A stretch of 64,000 bases of DNA from positions 27,110,904-27,174,903 of the forward strand of contig OU612072.1 in NCBI GenBank assembly GCA_914767715.1, in the 5' to 3' direction. The notes beneath the pieces are model-generated. The model saw only the letters and a program-made list of their open reading frames with translations. It was not told the DNA's origin and made no database searches. Positions 56,573 through 64,000 of this stretch are shown here, one piece after another (the stretch's first letter is position 1; every line of letters starts with the position of its first letter). The position numbers were made by a program, and so were the translations under genes. The DNA is from Membranipora membranacea. Taxonomy: Eukaryota > Bryozoa > Gymnolaemata > Cheilostomatida > Membraniporidae.

Positions 56573-57835
56573 TTAACGAAGAATTACATTCATTTTCTTA
56601 CAATCACCCGTAAACGTCAAATCTCGAGCCGAAAGCATGGTAACGTGCACTCTATAATTGTCCCCCGCATTCAGCCTAGCCCTGAGCTGAAGAGTAGTTG
56701 CGCTGTCATTCACAGCCTCTGGCATTCTTTCGAGGTCAAAGTGGTATACCGGATATCTTGACAAAAAGTCAGACTTTGTAATAAGCATGCCGGAATCATA
56801 CTTCTTGTCAATTCCCCTATAGTTCAGCAAATCGCGATAAGGTCTACCCACTTGCTTGCTAGCAAAGTCCACCGAGTATGGAAATCTAGGGTGTCTATCA
56901 CCGTTTGCAGTTAGTGAAATTTCATTAACGGCGCAAGGGTCAAATAATGCATTGTTCTTTGTCTGATCACCTTCCTTGTCCCGTAGTCGAAATGCTACAA
57001 ATACGTGCCTAGGACGGTCAGTTTTCCTAAATTGCGTAATATCCCAAGACATGTCCGTGTTGTTGGCGAACACCTTATCAACATACTTTATTTGTTGAAA
57101 TTGAGCTTGCATTTCCTTCTTCTCGCTGATAATTTTTAGCAGCTTGGTGCTGGACTCTGGACTGGGAATTACTCTAGGCATCCACAAACTCAGTCCAGTG
57201 AGCTTTACTTTGGCGGCGTCTACATCACCTTTCCTATACAACGCATTGTCCTGATTCGTAGCTTTTTGAAACTCCACCGTGTGAGTCATACCGTAAAACA
57301 CCTTCTTTACACCCCTAGCGAAGCCAAATATATGCGGCAGGGGAATACAGAGATCAAACTTCTTATGAGCCTTTCGCGTAACAAATCCGGTGTTGGTATC
57401 CGCTGTATCATTATCTTTCGTATCTATTGCTATCATGAGTTGTTCACCCATGGAGTTTACGTAGTCATCCGAGTAGTCTACCAGAGATGATATCAGCGAC
57501 GCTTCTCCCGGCTTTTCCACTATTTCCACGGCTTGGTTGTCAATTTTATAGATTGCCCGATCAAAAAGATGGAGAGGTCCATTGTTAACAAATGCCACTT
57601 TATCAGCAGCGGCGTACGAACTTCCATCAGCTGCCTTAACAATCTCACCCGTCATTTGTAGATACGCTTCTTTAGGCAAAACCCACTGATCGGTGTAATC
57701 AATTGTAAATCTAGGATTATCTTCCGTGCCAGGGTTGGCCAGCTTAATTTCATAAAACTCTAGAGAGTCTACGGAAGTGTCCACCATGGGTTGCTCGTCC
57801 AATTGCAAAAATTCTGGAGTAATCTTTGTTGCCAT
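56573..57835 (-). CDS. Polinton double-jelly-roll major capsid protein
   Basis: 420 residues, intact, of the usual length for this family (annotated in many animal genomes as F54H12.2-like). Typical features are VDTSVDSLEFYEIKLANPGT-like beginnings, LPHIFGFARGVKKVFYGMTH, LTGLSLWMPRVIPSPES, and FRKTDRPRHVFVAFRLRDKE. It forms the hexon-like capsomer. The ATG follows AGTATAATAAATAAATAATAAATAAG, the longest version of the element's start motif. Downstream, 64 bases lead to the core protein gene. Confidence 0.9.
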   Translation of the reverse strand: MATKITPEFLQLDEQPMVDTSVDSLEFYEIKLANPGTEDNPRFTIDYTDQWVLPKEAYLQMTGEIVKAADGSSYAAADKVAFVNNGPLHLFDRAIYKIDNQAVEIVEKPGEASLISSLVDYSDDYVNSMGEQLMIAIDTKDNDTADTNTGFVTRKAHKKFDLCIPLPHIFGFARGVKKVFYGMTHTVEFQKATNQDNALYRKGDVDAAKVKLTGLSLWMPRVIPSPESSTKLLKIISEKKEMQAQFQQIKYVDKVFANNTDMSWDITQFRKTDRPRHVFVAFRLRDKEGDQTKNNALFDPCAVNEISLTANGDRHPRFPYSVDFASKQVGRPYRDLLNYRGIDKKYDSGMLITKSDFLSRYPVYHFDLERMPEAVNDSATTLQLRARLNAGDNYRVHVTMLSARDLTFTGDCKKMNVILR

Positions 57836-57844
57836 CTTATTTAT

Positions 57845-58730
57845 TATTTATTTATTATACTAAAAATTGTTCACAATGGCTTCTAATTCCGCCTTACGCA
57901 TTTTATACACGCCTTTTACTCCTTTTACTTTTAATCAATCAGATCTCAACTCCTATTTTGATGAAATCCATAGAATTTCTAAACAATGTGCTGATTTAAA
58001 TCTTTTATTAAACCCTACTAAGACCCAGGAAATGATGCTATCCACCCAATATGTTAAACCTCCTACCCCTACACTTGTTTTAAATGATACTGCTATTGCT
58101 TTTAGTGATAAAGTTAAATATCTTGGTGTATTAGTTGACGATAAGCTGCGTTTTAATGATCATGTGCATGGTATAGTTTCAACCGCCTCTCAAAGGATGT
58201 ATGTAGTCAGGAATTTTGTATTTTTAAGCTCTAAATCACTATCAAATATGCTTTTTAAAAGTTTTATTGTATCACGAATCTCCTATTGCTTACCCATTAT
58301 TTTTAAAAGCTTGTATGCTGCTGACAAGCAACGCCTGTGTAAAATTTTCAAGGACGCTATTAAGTTAGGCATTGAACATCCCGATATTTATACCATGATG
58401 GACAATCAGACACGAACACTGGCCTTACGCTATATTCACGATGAGGATCATTTCATCAATGATTTGTTGAGTAAATGTCCATCTGGCAGATACCGTACAG
58501 TAAAACATAGAAGCTCACTGGGGAGAGACTGTTTTCTGCGTCATATCACTCTTATTTTAAATGCAATACTTTTTTAGACAGAGATTTGATTTTTTATTCC
58601 AAGTGTCTTCGCTTTTTCTTGCTGATTCAAAGTGCCAGCAATTACACTGTATTTCGCGATTCATTTTTTCTTTTAATAATGCTGTCAGTGATAGTAATAA
58701 AATCCATCCATCCATCCATCCATCCATCTC
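57845..58730 (+). mobile_element. 5'-truncated LINE inserted in the Polinton
   Basis: An open frame (57867-58577, 236 aa) on the opposite strand to its surroundings encodes the C-terminal third of a LINE reverse transcriptase. It has LNLLLNPTKTQEMMLS and DKVKYLGVLVDDKLRFNDHV, then SRISYCLPI. The catalytic YADD lies outside the copy. A short 3' UTR ends with seven ATCC units (58702-58729), a typical LINE tail. The copy splits the minus-strand gene that starts at 58958. Open frame and clean tail suggest a fairly recent insertion. Confidence 0.8.
58702..58729 (+). repeat. (ATCC)n microsatellite tail of the LINE
   Basis: Seven ATCC units directly follow the LINE 3' end. On the minus strand they read as repeated MDGW. 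Confidence 0.9.
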
Positions 58731-58958
58731 CTTAGCCTTTTTACGTAGCTCCGGCAAATTTACTCGATTAATATAGGGTCTCGACCCTACTAACATTCCA
58801 TTATGATAAAAAATAGTCGGGTTAGATGGTTCAACCCATCGGCCCTCGGTCTCACGCATCTCAGTAAAATACGCTTTATCCCTCGCTTCCCAAAATATTT
58901 CGAACGGATAATCTTTCTCAAACTTCTTTTTAAGATTACTTTTTATTCACGTTTCCAT
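58730..58958 (-). pseudogene. Polinton hypothetical gene truncated by LINE
   Basis: From ATG 58958 the frame reads MET, then a TGA at codon 4, then KKKFEKDYPFEIFWEARDKA, YFTEMRETEGRWVEPSNPTI and GSRPYINRVNLPELRKKAKE before it enters the LINE's ATCC tail. Coding-like composition and position between the one-TM gene and the MCP gene support a real gene. The early TGA and the LINE insertion both inactivate it. The C-terminal part was not found on the far side of the LINE. No family was recognised. Confidence 0.5.
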
Positions 58959-58974
58959 TTTATTGATGAAGTGT

Positions 58975-59190
58975 TTAAAGTTCCGTTACAAGCGTTTTGT
59001 TCCTCCTCCACCTGCTTAGTTTCCTCTCAAGGTTGGCAACTTTGCTCTCATTGGATCTTAACCGCTTCATAATCTTTAGAGCCCACATACCAAGCAACAT
59101 TACCAAGTTTGCCCCACCAATTGCTAATGGGCCGTTTACACCTAACACGCTGTCTCCACCTGTGCTCGCATCTATTGTTTTATTCACCAT
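58975..59190 (-). CDS. Polinton one-TM protein (71 aa)
   Basis: Intact 71-residue frame whose ATG directly follows the TAA stop of the integrase gene (CAATAAATG). It has a Gly-rich start (ASTGGDSVLGVNGPLAIGG), a single hydrophobic span (ANLVMLLGMWALKIM) and a basic tail (RKLSRWRRNKTLV). A small membrane or virion-membrane protein is likely. I do not know a named family. Confidence 0.6.
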   Translation of the reverse strand: MVNKTIDASTGGDSVLGVNGPLAIGGANLVMLLGMWALKIMKRLRSNESKVANLERKLSRWRRNKTLVTEL

Positions 59191-60192
59191 TTATTGCATA
59201 CCCATTATTGTGTCAGTGTCCACCCATGAGTTGAAGCTCTCCGGATAACCCATCCATTTGACTAGAGACTTTTTTCCACGTTTACGGATTATTTTTTCTA
59301 TTCTAAACACTTCTTGCTCGGACTTTTGTAGCTCGGGCTCGTAAAACGTACCCTCTATCTCTTCACCGTCTAAACCGGCTATTTTGTAGGTGATAGGGGT
59401 TGTATATCGTACGGCCGTAACTTTAAACACCTCCTCAGTCCATCGAGCGGTGTAACCTTTTTCAAACTGACTCTTTTTCTTACCAATGCGTACGAGGTCG
59501 CCATCTTCAAACTTTGGCTTTCCCGTTGGTTCTAACGGCGGATATAAACGAGCTCTCACAGCGTCCGAGTTCTCAGGGTTGCTGGCATCCGTTGGTGTCA
59601 TATCTATGGACGAATGCACCCTGTTATTGTAATTGTTAACCATCTTATCTAAAACATCGATATATTTTCGTGTGTTGTTGGCTGTAAAGTACTTGTACAT
59701 TTTTTCCTTCATGGTACGGTTCCATCTTTCCACCACACTTGATTTTTCCTCATTTTCGGTTGAATATATTTCTATCAGATCTCTTACCCACTTGTTGTAA
59801 AATTCTTTCCCTTTATCAACCCATAACTTAACTCCTTTTGGCGGTTTTCTCTTATTTAGAATTTTCTTTAGAGCTACCTCTTCACCTCTCTTCATCTTTA
59901 ATGGCTCCAGCCATCCGTATTTTGATAACACATCAATCACTGCTAGCAGGTACTTTACCCCATTATTTTCTTTGGCATGACTGCTCATATCCACCAGATC
60001 TGCGGCCCATATCTATCATATCAGTGAATACACTCGTCTCTTTGGAAATTTACGTTTAATAGGCTTATGAAGTTCCTCAGCAAGCTCATCCGTCCACACC
60101 GGCCTCTTTGGAAATTTAATAGGAGGTTCTACAGCTCCACCCGTAAATTGCCTCTTTTTACATCCGCAATTCGTGCAATCTCCAGCGCTCAT
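59191..60192 (-). pseudogene. Polinton retroviral-type integrase with C-terminal chromodomain, interrupted
   Basis: From ATG 60192 the N-terminus has a Cys cluster (CTNCGCKK) and a linker PVWTDELAEELHKPIKRKFP. Two adjacent stops, TGA-TAG, lie near 60012-60017, after which the same frame continues with IWAADLVDMSSH. The rve core follows: an Asp in LLAVIDVLSKYGW or in ADLVDM, the second Asp in LWVDKGKEFYN, and Glu in SVVERWNRTMKEK. The C-terminal chromodomain has SLVKWMGYPESFNSWV. The double stop could be a mutation or a short compensated frameshift; either way the full-length frame is cut. Integrases of this type insert Polintons with 5-6-bp duplications. Confidence 0.8.
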
Positions 60193-60253
60193 TAATCTGC
60201 CATTCGCCGATATCAGGCTTCTGACATTGCTTGTGTCCGTTTTAAACTTACAT

Positions 60254-63200
60254 TTATTTTATTTTATAATGCCCGTGCGCGTAGCTGTTGATATTATCCG
60301 TGTAGTATCTTTTATCGTCGAATGCCGACAATGTCTTTTTTATAAAGGTATAGTTTTTCAGCTCGTGTAGCCTCGAAAGAATAACGCTCATTTTAGCATC
60401 GGGGGCAGGGTTCCCGGTAAAGAGGCAGCTCCTGTAAGTATCAAAGGTCAAATTCTTCGCTACACTTTTTTACCCCCTTACACTTATTCATCTGCCAATC
60501 TTCAAACTTGACGCAATAGCTCTTAGATCTTAAACACACAAACTCTGATATAGGTTGACCGCCTCCTTCATCCTTTGGTAATCCAATTACCTTTTTGTTT
60601 TTCGAGCTATAACACTGGTGTTCTTCGGGGTAATTGCTCGTGTCGTATTTTCCTAGAGGCATTTCCTTGTAAAAGTCTTCCGTCTCAATATATAACACAA
60701 AGCTGTCGGTATCCGTATACATCATAATTGCGTCTGGATACTGCTTTTTAATATCGTTGTAATACCAGTCGTACATGAGTGTCTTGGATATATCCAATAT
60801 GGCTTGTCCTACGTAAATGGGTTTGTTTAGAGTCACACTAGCTCGATTCATCAAAAATCCAGGTAGACGCTCCTTAAAATCCTTAGTGCATTTAAACTTG
60901 GGATTCTTGATCCACTTTTGTTTAACATCATCGTCCGTGGTGAGCTTGACATCTATTCTATTTCTAACGTTTTCCATGGTCTTTCCAAAAACCGCGTTGT
61001 TAATTAACTTAAAAAAATCTTTTTCAAAATCCGTCTTAGCTTCTTTTCTGAGGTTGGTGTTAAGTTCAATGTAAGGCTTCATCCAAGCGGACTCTTTAAA
61101 TTTTAGCACTCTGTGCACTTTGGTAAGCTTCAACCCGAGCTGAAGATATGTGGCTAGAGCCTTATGGTGAACCACGTAATTTTTCTTATTACTCAGATTA
61201 GGTACGAGCTTGGGAGCTACGCCGTATTTAGGCTCTCCCATAAAATTCATCGGCCCTACTGACTTCATATAGTCTGACCACTCACCGGGGCAAAGGGACT
61301 CCGGCGCCAGTGGAAAGTCGTTATGCTTAGCGTGCAACTCCTTCGGACATTCCAAATCAACTTCCGCGATAAAACCTTCATCATCGTCCACAAAATCCAG
61401 GTCCAACACGTCGTCCTCAAGCTGTACCCATTCAAAACCACCCGTTGGCGACTTTTGGGACATGGCCCATCTGTACAGGTTGTTCATATCCATATACATT
61501 ACATAGCTGCTCGGTCACTGTTTATCATAGTCTTTCAGATACGGATTGTTAGCCTTGGCGTATCTTAAACCCCCACAGGTAGACCCACCACCCCTAATAC
61601 CGTTCTCAAAAAAGTTATACATGTCCACGTTCGATAAAAGCTCCAGCTCCTGTCCAGTATTTTTTAACAGCGCATCCTCGCTCAATGATGGTAATGATAT
61701 ATAGTGACATGGATCTAGCTTATAGGTATCCATTGCCATTTTTCTAAAACTTTCAAAAACGTCGGTCAACAATAATACATCCGTCTTCAAATAGAGGTCG
61801 TGATAATCGCCGAGGTTTTTACATCCCATTTTCTTCCAAACGTGCACGGCGTGTTTGTGTTCCGCTTGGCTTATGGTTTCCCCGTTGTTTAAGGAACTGG
61901 CAAAAGCTTCAATTGGTGGTAACTCAGTCTCATTAAATCTCTCAAACGAGTTCATGTACTCATCCGGATACACACCTTTTCTAGCTAACAGCTCAAATCG
62001 CGTTGGGAATTCTTTTTTCAGGTAAGGCAAGTTTCCTCCTAGCCCTTTAGCTAATTTTTCCAGGGATGCATTCAAATGTTGCAAACTGTCCATAAACTGA
62101 CACCTACCTATCGTCATGGCCATATATTTTTCATCCGTGCTGGCAATTACATCTATGCTACCCCTCACCTTCTCTCCCTCAACCTTACTGCGGTAGGCCT
62201 TGGTTATTAGGTGCGAGTCGTATCCTTTCAGGTTATGAAATATAACCTTGACTTTTTTGGTCTGCCTATGCCTCAGGTTGCACTTAGCATGGGCTGAACC
62301 TCTATACAAACCAGAAATGTGATCGTGATCTCTAACCGGGGGGTTTTCTACCATATCTTCAAAACTGTACTCTTTACCGCACATATAACACTCGGTAGAC
62401 ATTTTGAACTCTATTCGTTGCTCCGGGGTGATTATCATCTCGGCCACGGGGATTTCATCCACCATCCTTTGCACGACATCCAGCTCCTTAAAGAATTCGT
62501 CCATGGTATCTTTACCTCTATGCTGGTAAAATCTCAAAGACTTACCCATGCTATTCACCAAATGGACGGCAAAGCCTCAGGCCGTGTGCACCCCAATCGC
62601 TTTATCCATAACTGACTCAAAATCCGAATACACTACATGAGGAACTTTTTCCATTTTCATTAAGTTTTTAAACTTTACCACGCTACCCTTCTCGGGCATT
62701 TTTACCAAGCATTTGCCATCGTGTAAAGCTGAGCACCTTTCTATGTGTTCATTCAAAGTTCTTTCGGAACCAAAATGGCTCAGGCATCTTAGACAAGTTA
62801 GCTTACCACTGCGAGTTTGGTCCGTTTGCTTATACATTAATGCAGACATTCTCTTAATCGACATATAGTGACCTTTATACAACAATAAATTTATAACTGG
62901 CAGGTCAATTTTAAATAGCCGTGAGTCCGTATGCAAGATATCCAATCTTTCGTTACTCCACTGAAAAACATTTATAATTAAGTTATTTTTATTGGCAAAC
63001 TTTTGCACGTCCGTAATCTTTACCGGGTAAGATATACCCGTATCATCAAGCTCCTTATCATACGGCGTATAACTACAAAGTCTGGACGGATTATCATCCG
63101 CTGGGTGTAGATATGCATTCACCGACCGCAGAAAACACTTTTTATCCTTTAGAATGTCGGGGTTCTCGGCTTCTATTAACTTTACCAACCGTTTTTTAGT

Positions 63201-63719
63201 CGTTTTGGTATTGTAATCAATACCCAGCTGTCTCGCCACACCCCGTATTTCATCTAGGGGTGGATAACCGCTGTTATTCACACTTATCACAGCTTTTTTT
63301 ACCTCCAAACTTTGCGGTGTTTTTACATAAGTACCACCCCTCAACGGTACATACTCGTAAACCTATTAACCATTTCCAATGCCCATCCTAACCCTCTGGA
63401 CGTATACTCATCCATTCCTAACTTCACCCTCTCTAATTGCTCCCAAATTTCTGCCTCAAAGCTCGTGTCTGGTAATATCACCCGAGGCATTTGACCGCGG
63501 GTTCCCCAAAACCTACTCGTGGCTTCATCACCGTCCGGCTTTACAAACCTGACCTCCAAACTAATCCTAAACTTCTTTCCGCGACCTAAAAGCTCACGAA
63601 TTCTTTTTATAATAATTGGCATAGCTTGCTCTAAAACATAATCCACGTCACTAGACCGATAATCTCCCACATCGGCATAAAATTTGTTGGTCGTGTTATT
63701 GATAAACGTATTAACTAAC
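60254..63719 (-). pseudogene. Polinton protein-primed DNA polymerase B, broken
   Basis: Family B signatures in order: zinc-like CLRC..HIERC near 62790; Exo I in VVYSDFESVMD near 62620; HNH-like CYMCGKEYSFED and VRDHDHISG near 62380-62320; Exo II in FHNLKGYDSHLI near 62230; motif A YMDMNNLYRW near 61495; motif B NNAVFGKTMEN near 60985; motif C YTDTDS near 60710. Lesions: the frame is cut by a MITE at 63720, a one-base frameshift near 63350, TGA at 62577 and at 61515, and an A6-run frameshift near 60470 before the last 65 residues. All catalytic motifs survive. The N-terminal end lies beyond the MITE, outside the window. Confidence 0.9.
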
Positions 63720-64000
63720 TTAAAGGGCAACCAAGGTTTCGCAGCTATGCATTAGTGGGTAGTGAATAATGTGCTAGGCAGCATCAGCTTTGCGCATGAC
63801 GCGGCACAAAACTCAAAGTAGTTGCTAACTCTAAGCTGGGTAACACTTCAGTTTAGGGGAGTTCCAAGACATTGCTGTAAAAATGATAGAGCACAGGCTA
63901 AATAATAACAGGAACAGGAAACTGCTCTGTGGTATTCTATTTTTAGCTGAGTTTGAGTGCCTGAAGGATGATTTGTTTCACAAGAATTCTGACTGAATAA
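63720..64000. mobile_element. TTAA-flanked MITE, copy 3 (partial, inverted)
   Basis: TTAA at 63720-63723 is followed by AGGGCAACCAAGGTTTC and about 260 bp that match the reverse complement of copies 1 and 2, with more differences than those two show from each other. The window ends inside the element. It interrupts the N-terminal part of the PolB frame. Confidence 0.9.

Larger units (their letters stand above)
49850..64000. mobile_element. Polinton/Maverick (adintovirus-like) element, right end outside window
   Basis: The set of genes is diagnostic: protein-primed PolB, chromodomain retroviral-type integrase, double-jelly-roll major capsid, penton-like minor capsid, FtsK/A32-like packaging ATPase, adenain-like protease and parvovirus-type PLA2. 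Genes point inward from both ends and converge at a 21-bp minisatellite near 54.1 kb. Many starts follow a TAATAAATG-like motif. PolB, integrase, penton and other genes carry stops or frameshifts, one gene has a LINE in it, and two have MITEs, so the copy is no longer autonomous. The left end is approximate. Confidence 0.9.

Noticed and set aside
61515-62579. TGA codons in PolB as recoded selenocysteine or readthrough sites
   Set aside because: The same element also has TAG and TAA stops, frameshifts and insertions, so ordinary decay explains them. I see no selenocysteine insertion element.

Overview
The window is animal nuclear DNA, AT-rich and gene-poor. Evidence for this is spliced genes with GT..AG introns, a recognisable CWF19L1-like splicing-factor homologue, several families of non-LTR retrotransposon, a Gypsy integrase remnant, a KDZ-type transposase gene, a TTAA-flanked MITE family and a Polinton/Maverick (adintovirus-like) element. 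The intronless nucleotidyltransferase plus TPR gene is a type that is common in sponges and cnidarians, so a marine invertebrate, perhaps a sponge, is my best guess. I cannot fix the phylum from the sequence alone.

Layout. 1-2940: a decayed LINE (minus strand) split by a 377-bp MITE. 3339-6383: a large intact single-exon gene for a GlnD-like nucleotidyltransferase fused to kinesin-light-chain-type TPRs whose 126-bp units are nearly identical. 8018-9842: a 5'-truncated, frameshifted CWF19L1-like pseudogene that keeps its introns. 15038-17693: a predicted seven-exon gene for a 278-aa protein with an Ala/Pro repeat. 18.0-25.4 kb: repeats and decayed retroelements (RNase H LINE, another LINE RT, a tRNA-like SINE head, Gypsy integrase). 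25544-32456: a predicted 15-exon, 579-aa gene related to KDZ (Kyakuja-Dileera-Zisupton) transposases; every splice phase fits and no stop is seen, but the middle of the transposase appears to be absent. 33256-37151: a broken LINE on the plus strand. 37.2-48 kb: mostly non-coding, with palindromes and inverted repeats. 48094-49567: exons of a P-element/THAP9-like transposase.

About 49.9 kb to the right edge: a Polinton with two convergent gene sets. Plus strand (50.2-54.06 kb): FCS-like zinc finger protein, a coiled-coil/acidic protein, penton-like minor capsid protein, two small proteins, parvovirus-type phospholipase A2 and the FtsK/A32-like packaging ATPase. Minus strand (54.18-63.7 kb): two small proteins, a repeat protein carrying a copied chromodomain, adenain-like protease, pX/pVI-like core protein, double-jelly-roll major capsid protein, a LINE-interrupted gene, a one-TM protein, chromodomain integrase and protein-primed PolB. 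The MCP, ATPase, PLA2 and protease catalytic core look intact. PolB, integrase, penton, core protein and others carry stops, frameshifts or insertions, so this copy is decayed.

The most interesting points are: a recurring A/T-rich motif ending in AATAAATG at Polinton gene starts, which resembles the late promoters of large DNA viruses; an exact 116-bp copy of the integrase chromodomain inside a neighbouring gene; the intact spliced KDZ-derived gene; one MITE family that broke a LINE and two Polinton genes; and a 55-bp near-perfect palindrome at 46366-46420.
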